Part shown: piece by piece, positions 26,966 to 36,362 of the stretch
Numbering within the stretch: the stretch's first letter is position 1
Layout: each line of letters starts with the position of its first letter
Source: G963675935 sp963719005
Lineage (GTDB): Bacteria > Planctomycetota > Planctomycetia > Pirellulales > Thermoguttaceae
DNA length: 64,000 bases
Assembly (NCBI GenBank): GCA_963719005.1
Contig: CAVRAR010000003.1
Location: forward strand, 124,001 to 188,000
Direction: 5' to 3'
Position numbers and translations under genes: made by a program
Notes under the pieces: generated by a model
What the model was told of the DNA's origin: nothing
What the model saw: only the letters and a program-made list of their open reading frames with translations
The model's database searches: none

Positions 26966-27891
26966 GTGGCGAAATCTGTTGTTCCCGGCTATCTGGGCTC
27001 CTATCGCCTGCTGAATGTCGTTCATACCGGCCACGCCAGCCTGATCTGGCAGGCCTATGACGACGCCCAGCAGCGAATCGTGGGCGTTAAGACGCTGCTG
27101 GAAAAAGACACGAAAGACCGCGAGCAACTGCACTATTTGCGGCGGGAATACACTGTCGGCCAGAAGCTGCACCATCCTAATATCATCGAAATCTACCCCT
27201 CGCCCGTGGGACATCTCCCAGCCCTACTTCGCGATGGAGTGGTTTTCCTCGCCGAACATGAAGCAGCGGTTTCTTCAGAGCGCGGAGAAGATCGCCCCGT
27301 TGCTGCCCAAGATTATCGACCAGGCCTGCCAGGCCCTCTGCTACCTCCACGGCATGGGCTGGGTCCACCGCGATATCAAGCCCGACAACTTTCTCGTGAC
27401 CGACGACGGCGACGTAAAACTGATCGATTTCGCCCTGGCGAAGCGTTGCCGGCACGGGCTGACGCACTGGCTTAGCCCCAAGACCAAGGCTGGTGCAGGG
27501 GACCAAGAGCTACATTTCGCCCGAGCAAATCCGCGGTCAGGCCCTCGACGGACGGGCCGACCTTTACAGCTTCGCCTGCAGCATCCACGAGGTTCTGTCG
27601 GGAAAGCCTCCGTTTACGGGGACGAGCACGAACGACCTGTTGAACAAGCATCTAAAATCAACGCCCCCCTCCTTGGAGGCACTCAACCCGAACGTCACAC
27701 CGGAGTTTTCCCAGTTGATTCGGCGGTCGCTGTCAAAAAAACGTGACGCACGCCCCAAATCGGTGGATGATTTCTTGAGGGAATTTCGTATGATGCGAGT
27801 TTTCAAGACTCACCCCGTCCGTCAATTTGTGCAAAAACCCCACTTCCGGAACCGACAAAGCATAAGAGGTAGCTTTCACGGGATGAATTGA
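26966..27891 (+). CDS. Ser/Thr protein kinase, two frame breaks
   Basis: GTG 26966 begins a Hanks-type kinase of ~308 residues. Visible elements are SYRLLNVVHTGHASLIWQAYD (glycine-loop region), IVGVKTLLEK (VAIK Lys), HRDIKPDNFLV (catalytic loop), LIDFALAK (DFG position reads D-F-A), GTKSYISPEQIRG and ADLYSFACSIHEVLSGKPPF. Two surplus bases break the frame, near 27200 (CCCC) and near 27490 (AAGG). No transmembrane or sensor domain follows, so it is a short soluble kinase. It lies upstream of accA on the same strand. Substrates are unknown. Confidence 0.85.
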
Positions 27892-27982
27892 CCGTGCGTA
27901 GTGCCGGCCTTCGCCGGCAGCAAATGCGCTGCTTGAAGGCGAAACTACAAACGGACTCTCCAAGCTGTTCGACAGGAATATC

Positions 27983-29000
27983 ATGGCAGGAAGCGAACAT
28001 CGACTATCGTTTGAACGTCCGATCTACGAGCTCGAAGCCCGGCTGGAAAAGCTGGAGGCCAAAGGCGACTCGACGCCGGGAGTTCGCAACGAAATCCGCA
28101 CTGCTGCGGCGCGAACTCGTCGAAAAAACCAAGTGGATTTACGCCAATTTGAAGCCGTGGGAGACGGTCGAGGTCGCCCGGCATCCCGACCGGCCCATGA
28201 CCACCGACTACCTCGAATTGGTCTTCGAGGAGTTCGTCGAACTGCACGGCGACAAGACGTTTGGCGACGATCGGGCAATTCGCACAGGCTGGGCAAAACT
28301 CGATGCCTATCGGGTGCTGGTCGTCGGGCATCAAAAGGGAAAGAACCTCAAGGAACGGAATCTCTGCAACTACGGCTATGCCCATCCCGAGGGCTACCGC
28401 AAGGCGATGGCCAAAATGCGTCTGGCCGCCAAGTTCCACATGCCGGTCATCTGTCTGATCGACACCGGCGGCGCCTACCCGGGCATCGGCGCCGAAGAGC
28501 GCGGCCAGGCCCAGGTGATCGCCGAATCGATGTTCGAGATGTCGCGGCTGCCGACGCCGGTGATCTGCGTGGTCATCGGCGAAGGCGGCTCGGGCGGCGC
28601 GCTGGGAATCGGGGTCGGCGATCGCGTGGCCATGCTCGAACACGCCTATTACTCGGTCATCAGCCCCGAAGGCTGCGCCGGCATCCTTTGGAAGAGCCAC
28701 ACGTTCAAGGAACGGGCCGCGGAAGCCCTGAAAATGACCTCGAAAGACCTCAGCCGGCTTGGATTGATCGACGCCATCGTTTTCGAGCCTCTCGGCGGCG
28801 CGCATCGCAACCACCATCTGATGGCCAGCCGGCTGAAGCAGTATCTTCGCGGCGCGCTCCGCGAGTTGCTTGCCAAGCCGATCGATCTGCTCCTGGACGA
28901 GCGCTATCGGAAGTTCCGCCGCATGGGCGTTTTTTTCGAAGGCGGCCGGCCCGACGAACAAACCCTTCCGACCGCTTCCTCTCTTATTTCATCGCCTTAA
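27983..29000 (+). CDS. accA: Acetyl-CoA carboxylase carboxyltransferase alpha subunit, frame break near 28105
   Basis: AccA and AccD transfer the carboxyl group from biotin to acetyl-CoA, the first step of fatty acid synthesis. ATG 27983 gives the N-terminal helix FERPIYELEARLEKLEAKGD. One surplus base near CGCACTG (28100-28106) changes the frame, then LLRRELVEKTKWIYANLKPWETVEVARHPDRP continues. The crotonase-like core has GGAYPGIGAEERGQAQVIAE and VIGEGGSGGALGIGVGD, and the end KQYLRGALRELLAKP is typical. An essential gene with a broken frame is a warning about sequence accuracy here. Confidence 0.92.
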
Positions 29001-29044
29001 TGCCAGCCCCCCAATTGCACCAATCGCGTGCAGGAGATCACAAA

Positions 29045-29914
29045 GTGAGCGACAATCAGAACTCCCCGTCCCCAAGCGACAACGTTCCTCGCCCCCGGAC
29101 ATCGCCACAACGAGGCATTCGCCGGCTGCTGACGCTGTTACTGGAAATCGGCTTGCTGGCCGTGCTGGCCTTTATTGTTTTTTCGAACTGGACCGCCATC
29201 AAGGGCTTCTTTCGACCCGACGACAAGGCACGGCGCGAACAGCAGGTCATAGTCGAACCGTCCGGCGACAAGGCAGCCGAACAGGAGGCCGCCGCCAAAC
29301 TGACCTCCTTCAAAACGGGTAAAGGTCCCAAGAGCCCCTCCAAGTATCTCGTAATCTCGGAAAGGATCGATCTCGACACGCCGGAGAAGCGAGTCACCAG
29401 CATCAATTATCAGGGCAACAAAATCGATGAGCAGGTGCTCAAACTGACCGCCCGTCTCTATCGAATCAGCACCATCAACGCCGACAAATCCAACATCACC
29501 GACGACGACCTGCAATATTTCTCCGGCTTGACGGGCCTGACGTCCCTGGTGCTGACGAACACCGGGATCACCGATGCAGGTATGTCGCACATTCGCTCGC
29601 TGCCCAATCTCCAGACGTTGCATCTCTCCGGCACGAAAGTGTCGGACGCCGGCTTGGACGACATTGCCCGCCTCACCAGTCTGAAGATACTGAATCTCTC
29701 GGGGACGAAGGTCACCGATGAGGGGATGAAAAAACTTCTCCCGCTAACCAATCTCGCTTGGCTTCTTCTCAACGACACGTCGCTAACCGACGCCGGCTTG
29801 GATCAACTGGCCGGCATGAAACACCTCCACCGGCTGACGATCAACAAGACAAAGGTCACGACGGCGGGAATCGATCGACTCAAGAAGGCGATTTCGTCGC
29901 TTGCGGTTCAGTAG
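29045..29914 (+). CDS. Membrane-anchored leucine-rich-repeat protein
   Basis: GTG 29045 starts a 289-residue protein. After a charged N terminus there is one transmembrane helix (LLTLLLEIGLLAVLAFIVF). From residue ~150 onward come at least five LRR units of the type L-x-x-L-x-L-x-x-T-x-(I/V)-(T/S)-D-x-G, for example LTSLVLTNTGITDAGM and LQTLHLSGTKVSDAG. These cysteine-containing-like or bacterial LRRs serve protein binding outside the membrane. It follows accA by 45 bases. The frame is intact. Confidence 0.88.
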   Translation: MSDNQNSPSPSDNVPRPRTSPQRGIRRLLTLLLEIGLLAVLAFIVFSNWTAIKGFFRPDDKARREQQVIVEPSGDKAAEQEAAAKLTSFKTGKGPKSPSKYLVISERIDLDTPEKRVTSINYQGNKIDEQVLKLTARLYRISTINADKSNITDDDLQYFSGLTGLTSLVLTNTGITDAGMSHIRSLPNLQTLHLSGTKVSDAGLDDIARLTSLKILNLSGTKVTDEGMKKLLPLTNLAWLLLNDTSLTDAGLDQLAGMKHLHRLTINKTKVTTAGIDRLKKAISSLAVQ

Positions 29915-30071
29915 GACTGGCGCGTTCCGCCGTGTGCTCGTGGGCTGGATCTCTGCGACAGCGGCCGGTATGCAGGGTCGCCGGCAGGTTTGGCTGCGGC
30001 GGCGGTTGTGATGTTCGGGCGTAATCGAGGGCACGTTATCGATTATAGCGACCCGCCTATCGGCCCCTACA

Positions 30072-30099
30072 ACGTCCGATAATGTTTCTTATGTTCGGT
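30072..30099 (+). other. Candidate dif site (XerC/XerD recombination)
   Basis: The XerC-like arm is ACGTCCGATAA, the six-base centre TGTTTC and the XerD-like arm TTATGTTCGGT. Against the E. coli dif site the core ATAATGT-TTC-TTATGTT differs at only two of 17 positions; the outer arms are poorly matched. It lies in the ~380-base gap 29915-30296, which otherwise has no gene. GGGCAGGG octamers point toward this gap from both sides. Confidence 0.5.
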
Positions 30100-30296
30100 C
30101 GGAAACGGCGTTTTCACCGAAAAAACGGCCAATCCATCAGTCCGCTGTCCTAAACTTCTCGCCCAGAAACGCCGCAAGCTCACCGCTGCGCGCCGGCCCG
30201 AACGCCACGGTGAAAGCCGCTCCCGTCTGGCGACCGCGGCAAGCCGAACGCGGTTGAGAACAACCGCGGCAATTTCGAGATCGCGCGGCCGGGCGG

Positions 30297-30987
30297 CTAC
30301 TTTCCCCGCAGCAGTTTTTCGAGCTTCCCCACCGCCCCCCTGCCCTCCGCCGGGGCTGCGGTATCCGGAGCCTTCGGCGTCTCTTTGGCACCCTCCTGCG
30401 GGGTGGTCTGTGGACTCGGGTTTTGCCCATTGGTCTGCGGAGGCGTGCTTTGTTGAGCGGCGGTCTGAGGTGGGGTATGCAGGCCCTTGTCCAGCTCGTC
30501 AATGTACTCGCCCAGATACTTGCGGACGTCCTCGGGCATGATTGGATTGGCATTGCGAATGCCCCGGGCAATCAGATCGCCGGAATGCGACGCGAGCACA
30601 ACTTGCCGAGAAGACTCTGATAGCGTGACCGCAAAGAACGTGATTACGACGCAGTACAGAATCCCCTTGGCCAGTCCAAATGTGGCGCCGAGTTGCCGGT
30701 CGAACTCCTGAAGCTTCACGCGATTGATGATATTCGACACGAGGCGGAACAGAATCCAAATGGCCCCGGCCGTGATCACGTAGAGCACCGCCATGGCACA
30801 AAAGCGGTTCCACGGCTCCTGCTTGCCGGAAGCAGGGAGCAACCGCCGCGCTGCTGTGAACCGCCACCGCGGCGCTGACCAGCACGGAAGCCAGCGAGGC
30901 CACCTGCCAAGCCATCCCCTTCCAAACGCCGAACAGCGTGGCACCCACTAGAACAACCAGCATTACGATGTCGTAGGTCTGGATCAT
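30297..30987 (-). CDS. cvpA: CvpA-family membrane protein, frame break near 30845
   Basis: ATG 30987 starts YDIVMLVVLVGATLFGVWKGMAWQVASLASVL, the hallmark N-terminal half of CvpA. A surplus base near GCGGCGG (30840-30850) shifts the frame; LLPASGKQEPWNRFCAMAVLYVITAGAIWILF and KLQEFDRQLGATFGLAKGILYCVVITFF continue the four-helix protein. A Pro/Thr/Gln-rich tail of ~65 residues follows. CvpA proteins are inner-membrane proteins with roles in stress tolerance and colicin V production. The tail is longer than in most members. Confidence 0.85.
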
Positions 30988-31193
30988 AATGGGCGAAGTA
31001 TAGCGGGAAACGCAAGAGGGAGCCAGAGGAGATAGGAATTACGCCGAAGCTGCGTAGCCTGCGGTGGACAGACAGCCAGGACAACGAGGTTGCTCGCCGA
31101 TCGCTATTGCGGGATTCTCCAAATTCGACTAAGAACTCATCGCTTGGCGGCCCATAAACCATCCCATTCAGTCTCCAATCGGGATTGTCTCTC

Positions 31194-31901
31194 ATGCCCG
31201 GCTTCAAAACCCATATCACCGGCAGCACTCTTCTCGGCATCGGATACGGTGGAGCGGCGTATTTTGCGTACGGCGTGCCCTGGTCTACCTGCGCGTTGGC
31301 CGCCGGCCTGTGCAGCGTATCGGGCATGATGCCCGACATCGACAGCGATTCGAGCACGCCGCAGCGCGAGAGCATGGCCTTTGCCTCGGCGGTCGTGCCC
31401 ATGATGTTGATCCATCGGTTTCAACACTGGGGCTTGTCGCACGAGATGATCCTTCTGGCCGGCGCAGCGGTTTATCTGTTGATTCGCTTCGGCGCGGCGA
31501 AATTGCTGGAAATGTACACGGTTCATCGCGGCATGTTTCACAGCATCCCCGCGGCCCTGGTCTTCGGCGAAGTGGCGTTTCTGTTGGCTTCGGGCGACAC
31601 CTTGTACTTGCGTCTATTCACCGCCGGCGCCGTGACGATCGGGTATCTATCGCATCTGGTGCTCGATGAAATCTGGAGCGTCGAGTGGGCACACGGGCTG
31701 CATCTGAAAAAATCGTTCGGCACGGCGTTGAAGCTCTTCGGCGAGGGGATGTGGTCAAACGTGTCGTGCTACGCGAAGCTGCTCATTCTGACCGCCGTCA
31801 TTCTCTTCGAGCCGCAACTGCCCAATCCATCTCAGCCCGGATTCGGCGTTTCGGCCCAACAGACGGCGACGCGGCTGATCGACCGCATCTGGCATCGTTG
31901 A
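31194..31901 (+). CDS. YdjM/DUF457-type membrane metal-dependent hydrolase
   Basis: The 235-residue product starts MPGFKTHITGSTLLGIGYGG and has GMMPDIDSDSSTPQRE, HRGMFHSIPAAL and LSHLVLDEIWSVEW, the His and Asp motifs of the YdjM family (H-x-x-x-G, PDxD, HRxxxHS, HxxxD). It has about five hydrophobic segments. These proteins are phospholipase-C-fold membrane hydrolases of unclear substrate. ATG 31194 is the first start directly before the family motif. Confidence 0.88.
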   Translation: MPGFKTHITGSTLLGIGYGGAAYFAYGVPWSTCALAAGLCSVSGMMPDIDSDSSTPQRESMAFASAVVPMMLIHRFQHWGLSHEMILLAGAAVYLLIRFGAAKLLEMYTVHRGMFHSIPAALVFGEVAFLLASGDTLYLRLFTAGAVTIGYLSHLVLDEIWSVEWAHGLHLKKSFGTALKLFGEGMWSNVSCYAKLLILTAVILFEPQLPNPSQPGFGVSAQQTATRLIDRIWHR

Positions 31902-31929
31902 GTCTGTGGCATTGCAAATCCGCAGGCGG

Positions 31930-32370
31930 TTACCGGCTCTCGACAATCAACGTCACGGGGCCGTCGTTGACCAACTCGACCTGCATGTGCTGCCGAAATT
32001 GGCCGGTGGCGACTGGGACGCCTTGCTCGGCCACGGCGGCGATGAAGACCTGATAGAGCCGCTCGGCCAGTTCCGGCGGGGCGGCGGCGGTAAAGTCGGG
32101 CCGGCGGCCGCGGCGGCAATCGCCCAACAGCGTGAACTGGCTGACGACCAGCATCGCCCCGCCCACGTCGGCCAGCGAAAGATTCATTTTTTCCTGACTG
32201 TCCTCGAAAATCCGCAGGCCGGCGATCTTTTGTGCCAGCCAACGGGCGTCGGCTTCGCCGTCGTCGGGCGCGACGCCCAGCAGCACCAACATGCCCGGCC
32301 CGATGCTGCCGCAGACTTCACCAGCGACCGTGACCGACGCACGACCGACTCGTTGAACACATGCTCGCAT
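31930..32370 (-). CDS. dtd: D-aminoacyl-tRNA deacylase
   Basis: DTD removes D-amino acids (and glycine from tRNA-Ala) from mischarged tRNA. The 146-residue protein begins MRACVQRVGRASVTVAGEV and has the catalytic-cleft motifs LLVVSQFTLLGD-like (MLVVSQFTLLGDCRRG) and the NDGPVTL motif (Gly-cisPro-like segment), both hallmarks of the family. Length is standard. It converges with the upstream membrane gene (28-base gap) and stands alone. Confidence 0.95.
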   Translation of the reverse strand: MRACVQRVGRASVTVAGEVCGSIGPGMLVLLGVAPDDGEADARWLAQKIAGLRIFEDSQEKMNLSLADVGGAMLVVSQFTLLGDCRRGRRPDFTAAAPPELAERLYQVFIAAVAEQGVPVATGQFRQHMQVELVNDGPVTLIVESR

Positions 32371-32517
32371 AGGAGGAACGGGGTCAGGGGCCGGGGATCA
32401 GGGGGACTGGCTGCAACAGAAACAACATAGGGAATTCGCGGTTTTTCGGCAACTGCCCTTTGGCTCGACACCAAAAGTCGCGTACAATCGGTTGGAACTC
32501 TCAGAGGCAGGACCGAC

Positions 32518-33671
32518 GTGCAAAACTCTAAACCGCTAGTTGCCGTGACGATGGGCGACCCGGCGGGCATCGGGCCGGAGATCATCGTTGGGGCATGGAC
32601 CGAGACCGTGGTTCACGAGTGGTGCCGCCCATTGGTGCTGGGCCATCCCGAGATCATCCGCCGAGCCGTCCGTCTTTGGCAGACCGGCGTCGAGGTGGTG
32701 GAGATCGAGTCGCCGGAACAGGCCGAGCCGTCTCCCGATGTGATTCCTTGCATCCCTTGCGTTTCGTCCGACGCGATCGAAGTCGCCCCCGGGGCTCTCG
32801 ACGCACGGGCTGGTCAAGCGGCCTACGACGCCGTGGTGACGGCGATCCGGCTCGCACTGGCCGGCCAGGTCGACGCCATCACCACCGCGCCGCTACAGAA
32901 GGAAGCATTGCACCGGGCCGGCCACGACTATCCCGGCCACACCGAGTTGTTGGCCCACGTGTGCGGGGTTGACGACTACGCCATGATGCTCTACATGGGC
33001 CCGAACGAGGACTTGCTGTCGCCGGCCGGGTTGGCGGTGGTTCACGTGACGCTGCACACGGCGCTGCGGAAAGTGTTCGACGAATTGACGGAAGAGGCGA
33101 TCTTGGTCAAAGCCCGGCTGGCCGACCGATTCATGACGCGGTTGATGCGGCCGGCGGCGGGCCGAGCGACGCAGCAGCGCCGCGACGCCGAGCGAAAAAG
33201 GGGGCAGGTCCAATTTGCCGGAACGGCCCGGAGGGTGCTTCGCACAAATTGGACCTGACCCCTTTTTGGCCCCGGCCGCGAATCGGCGTCTGCTCGCTGA
33301 ATCCGCACGGCGGCGAAGGCGGGCTGTTCGGCGACGAGGAACTACGGATCATCCGCCCGGCCGTCGAGCGAGGACTGGCCGAGGGGCTCCGGCTCGAAGG
33401 GCCGCTGCCAACCGACACGCTCATGGTCCGGGCCCGCGACGGGCGATTTGACGCCGTGGTGGCCATGTATCACGACCAGGGCCACATCGCGTTGAAGCTG
33501 TTGGGGATGCACAAGGCCGTGAACGTCACGTTGGGGTTGCCGATCATTCGCACCAGCGTCGCCCACGGCACGGCGTTCGACATCGCCTGGAAGCGTCAGG
33601 CCGAGACCGGCAGCATGATCGAGGCGCTGCGGGTCGCCAGCCGGCTGGCGGCGGGAAGAAATGAGCAATGA
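32518..33671 (+). pseudogene. pdxA: 4-hydroxythreonine-4-phosphate dehydrogenase, disrupted by a hairpin insertion
   Basis: PdxA oxidises 4-phosphohydroxythreonine in pyridoxal phosphate synthesis. The 5' part (GTG 32518) has VTMGDPAGIGPEI, TTAPLQKEALHRAGHDYPGHTELLA and VTLHTALRKVFDEL. At 33195-33267 a 73-base hairpin repeat is inserted, its reading runs into TGA, and the 3' part resumes in another frame with RIGVCSLNPHGGEGGLFGDEE, VAMYHDQGHIALKLL and GLPIIRTSVAHGTAFDIAW. All metal and substrate motifs are present but split, so a full product needs the frame to be restored. Activity is doubtful unless the assembly is wrong here. Confidence 0.88.
33195..33267. repeat. 73-base GGGGNC-type hairpin repeat inside pdxA
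   Basis: Arms AAAAAGGGGGCAGGTCC and GGACCTGACCCCTTTTT surround a GC-rich centre. It is nearly identical, with two changes, to the element at 56094-56166, so both are copies of one mobile repeat. Confidence 0.92.
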
Positions 33672-33756
33672 GGAACAAGGAGTGAGTGAAACTGGCTGAT
33701 TCTTAAAGCGTTTAACAAGACGTACTCGTCACGCTTCGCGTGCAGAAAGGAAAGCC

Positions 33757-34017
33757 ATGAAAATCATTGCGGGCCTGATTAGCTTGTCGATTGCCGTCTA
33801 CCTGTCGACGTTCCTTGTTCCGTTGAACGGCGGCGAGTGCATGATCGAGTTTTCGCGACGAAACCCAGCGTTGGCCAGCCCGTACCACATTTCGTCGCTG
33901 TGGCTTTGGGCCTTCATTCTCTACGGCATCTACTGCATTATCTTGGGCGAGTACGATGACTTTCAGGCAAGAGGCGCCCGGAAAGCACGATCGGCCCGAG
34001 GTAATGCTCCGGAATAG
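33757..34017 (+). CDS. Small two-helix membrane protein
   Basis: The 86-residue protein has a hydrophobic N terminus (IIAGLISLSIAVYLSTFLV) and a second segment (SLWLWAFILYGIYCIILG), then a short basic tail. No family is recognised. ATG 33757 has AGAAAGGAAA upstream. It stands alone between pdxA and the amidohydrolase. Confidence 0.6.
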   Translation: MKIIAGLISLSIAVYLSTFLVPLNGGECMIEFSRRNPALASPYHISSLWLWAFILYGIYCIILGEYDDFQARGARKARSARGNAPE

Positions 34018-34189
34018 CGACTTCCGCCTGCCCTGCCCTGCCCCGTTTCGTGCCATCCCCCGAGGCCGACTGATGCTTTATTGACAGGCGTCGGGCTTGC
34101 TGCGAGAATGAGGGCACTTTGCCGCATGAAAAATGTCCATGCGGCTGCCTGCCTTGAAAACCCCGCATCAAAACGTCAGGAGACCGCTC

Positions 34190-35380
34190 ATGTATCGACA
34201 TTTTCTGTTTGTTGCAACGATTTTCTCGTCGGCCCTTATCGCGGCCGCTTCGGCTGTCGCGGCGGACGACATTCGCGACTTGAAACTTCGCGACTGGCAT
34301 CCTAAATCGATGATGGTCACCAAGGTGACCAAAGTCAATAAGCCGATGTTCCCGGTCATCGACCAACACAATCATCTTGGCACAGGCAAGGCGTTCCTTA
34401 CACCCGAACGGGTGAAGCATTATCTCGAGGAGATGGACGCGGCCGGTGTTCGCACCGTGGTCGATCTGGACGGCATGTGGGGCGACCGACTCAAGGAGAC
34501 CTTGGCCGCGCTCGATGAAGCACATCCGGGCAGGTTTCTCACCTACGCACAAATCAATTTCGACGGCATCGACGACGCCGATTGGAGCCAGCGCGAGGCA
34601 AAACGGCTCGAAGAGAGCTTCAAGATGGGCGCCAAGGGTTTGAAGTTTCACAAATCGCTCGGCTTGGAAGTGAAGTTCAAGAACGGCAAGTATCTCATGC
34701 CCGACGATCCCAAGATGGATCCAATCTACGAAATGTGCGCCAAGCATCATCGTCCGATCATGATCCACACGGGAGATCCGGTGGCGTTCTTCACCCCTCT
34801 CGACCAATACAACGAGCGCTGGCACGAACTGAACCAGCATCCCGATTGGCTGTGGTACGACCACGATTACCCGCCGCTCAAACAATTGCTCGATGCGTTC
34901 ATCCATGCCGTGGCAAAGAATCCTAAGACCACGTTCATCGGCGCGCATTTTGGCAACTACGCCGAGAATGTAGGGCAAGTGGCCGAGTGGCTCGACACGT
35001 ATCCAAATCTATACATCGACATCGACGCGCGGATTTCAGAGCTTGGCCGCCAGCCCTATACGACGAGAAAGTTCCTCATTAAGTACCAGGACCGGGTGAT
35101 GTTCGGCACCGACACGCCGCCTAACGACCGCGAGGCGTATCGGATTTACTACCGCTTTATGGAAACCGACGACGAGTATTTCGACTGCCAGAAGAGCCAC
35201 CACCTGCAAGGCTTCTGGATGATCTACGGCGTGTTTCTGCCAAAGGACGTGCTGCAGAAGATTTACTTGACGAACGCCGAGCGGCTTCTCTTCTTCGGCG
35301 ACAACGCCCAGAAGGAATCGTCGGTCACGAATGCGAAGACAATGAAGGTGCGTCCCATCCGACGGCATCGAGATCACTAG
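34190..35380 (+). CDS. Exported amidohydrolase-family (TIM-barrel) metalloenzyme
   Basis: ATG 34190 with CAGGAGA upstream gives a signal peptide (FLFVATIFSSALIAAASAVAA) and a 396-residue protein. Metal-site motifs of the amidohydrolase_2/decarboxylase group are VIDQHNHLGTG (H-x-H), GLKFHKSLGL, RPIMIHTGDP, FIGAHFGN and MFGTDTPPN (Asp). The combination resembles ACMSD-type or TatD-like hydrolases with a periplasmic role. A second secreted protein follows at 35499, perhaps in the same degradative pathway. The substrate is unknown. Confidence 0.88.
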   Translation: MYRHFLFVATIFSSALIAAASAVAADDIRDLKLRDWHPKSMMVTKVTKVNKPMFPVIDQHNHLGTGKAFLTPERVKHYLEEMDAAGVRTVVDLDGMWGDRLKETLAALDEAHPGRFLTYAQINFDGIDDADWSQREAKRLEESFKMGAKGLKFHKSLGLEVKFKNGKYLMPDDPKMDPIYEMCAKHHRPIMIHTGDPVAFFTPLDQYNERWHELNQHPDWLWYDHDYPPLKQLLDAFIHAVAKNPKTTFIGAHFGNYAENVGQVAEWLDTYPNLYIDIDARISELGRQPYTTRKFLIKYQDRVMFGTDTPPNDREAYRIYYRFMETDDEYFDCQKSHHLQGFWMIYGVFLPKDVLQKIYLTNAERLLFFGDNAQKESSVTNAKTMKVRPIRRHRDH

Positions 35381-35498
35381 CCCGCGGTTCTGACCACACA
35401 GGAAAAACAAGCAACAGCGTATCCTGTGGGGAAAAATGCGGGCTGGCGACGGCGGTGCAGCGTCGCGTAATCGATGTGTCTTGTGATGGAGTCCCTTT

Positions 35499-36299
35499 AT
35501 GCTTCGATGTTCCTTGCTTGCCGCGACGATTTTCTCGATCGCGCTGATGTCGTCCGGCTTCGCCGCCCCGCCAGAGCCCGTCCTCGGCGCGAAACCTGGT
35601 GATTCCGTTTCAAAGGGCGCCCCCGCCACCAAGACGGCCGGCACGAACAAGCTCAAAGTGCTCAAGGTTCCGCGGACCGCCGACTTCAAGCTGACGGGCG
35701 ACGGCCGTTCGCCGGCTTGGCGGAACGTTGCCTGGGAGCCGTTGGACAAGCAGCGGGACAGTAAGTCGACCTACCGGTCGCGATTCAAGATGCTGTACTC
35801 GCCGACCGGCCTGTACGTGCTGTTCAACGGCGAAGACCGCAAGCTGACCGCCACGATCGACAAGGATTTCGAGGATCTGTGGAACGAGGACGCCTTCGAG
35901 TTGTTTTTGTGGCCCGATCAAAAGCAGACGGTCTACTTTGAATATGAGATTTCGCCGCTGAACCGCGAGTTGGCAATCTTGATTCCAAATTTTGACGGCC
36001 GATTTCTCGGTTGGCGCCCGTGGCATTACGAGGGGCCGCGGAAAACCCGCAAGGCGACGTCGGTCAGCGGCGGAACCCTCAAGTCGGGAGCGAAGATTAC
36101 AGGCTGGACTGCTGAAGTGTTCGTGCCCTACGTGTTGCTCAAGCCGCTGGGCAACGTCCCGCCGCGGCCGCACACTCGTTGGCGGGCGAATTTCTATCGC
36201 GTCGATTACGACGACGGCCAGGCAAGTGGCTGGAACTGGATGCCCGTCGGGTCCAGCTTTCACGAATTCAACAAGTTCGGCGTTCTGGAGTTCGAGTAA
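35499..36299 (+). CDS. Exported CBM9-like (DOMON-fold) protein
   Basis: The 266-residue protein starts with a signal peptide (LLAATIFSIALMSSGFAAPP). The body has a beta-sandwich pattern typical of carbohydrate-binding-module 9-like proteins: PRTADFKLTGDGRSPAWRNVAW, YSPTGLYVLFNGEDRKL, DLWNEDAFELFLWPDQ, YFEYEISPLN and a C-terminal FYRVDYDDG. Such proteins bind sugars or heme. It is 118 bases downstream of the amidohydrolase on the same strand. No catalytic motif is evident. Confidence 0.82.
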   Translation: MLRCSLLAATIFSIALMSSGFAAPPEPVLGAKPGDSVSKGAPATKTAGTNKLKVLKVPRTADFKLTGDGRSPAWRNVAWEPLDKQRDSKSTYRSRFKMLYSPTGLYVLFNGEDRKLTATIDKDFEDLWNEDAFELFLWPDQKQTVYFEYEISPLNRELAILIPNFDGRFLGWRPWHYEGPRKTRKATSVSGGTLKSGAKITGWTAEVFVPYVLLKPLGNVPPRPHTRWRANFYRVDYDDGQASGWNWMPVGSSFHEFNKFGVLEFE

Positions 36300-36362
36300 A
36301 CGCAGCCGGTAGACGTCCCCTCTCGCAAAGGGAAAGGGGAGATTGCTACCGCCGGATCGCTT

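Noticed and set aside
30137..30571. A 144-residue frame on the minus strand over the dif-like region and cvpA tail
   Set aside because: It overlaps the cvpA tail in another frame, is mostly Arg/Pro-rich and has no motif; it is a shadow frame.
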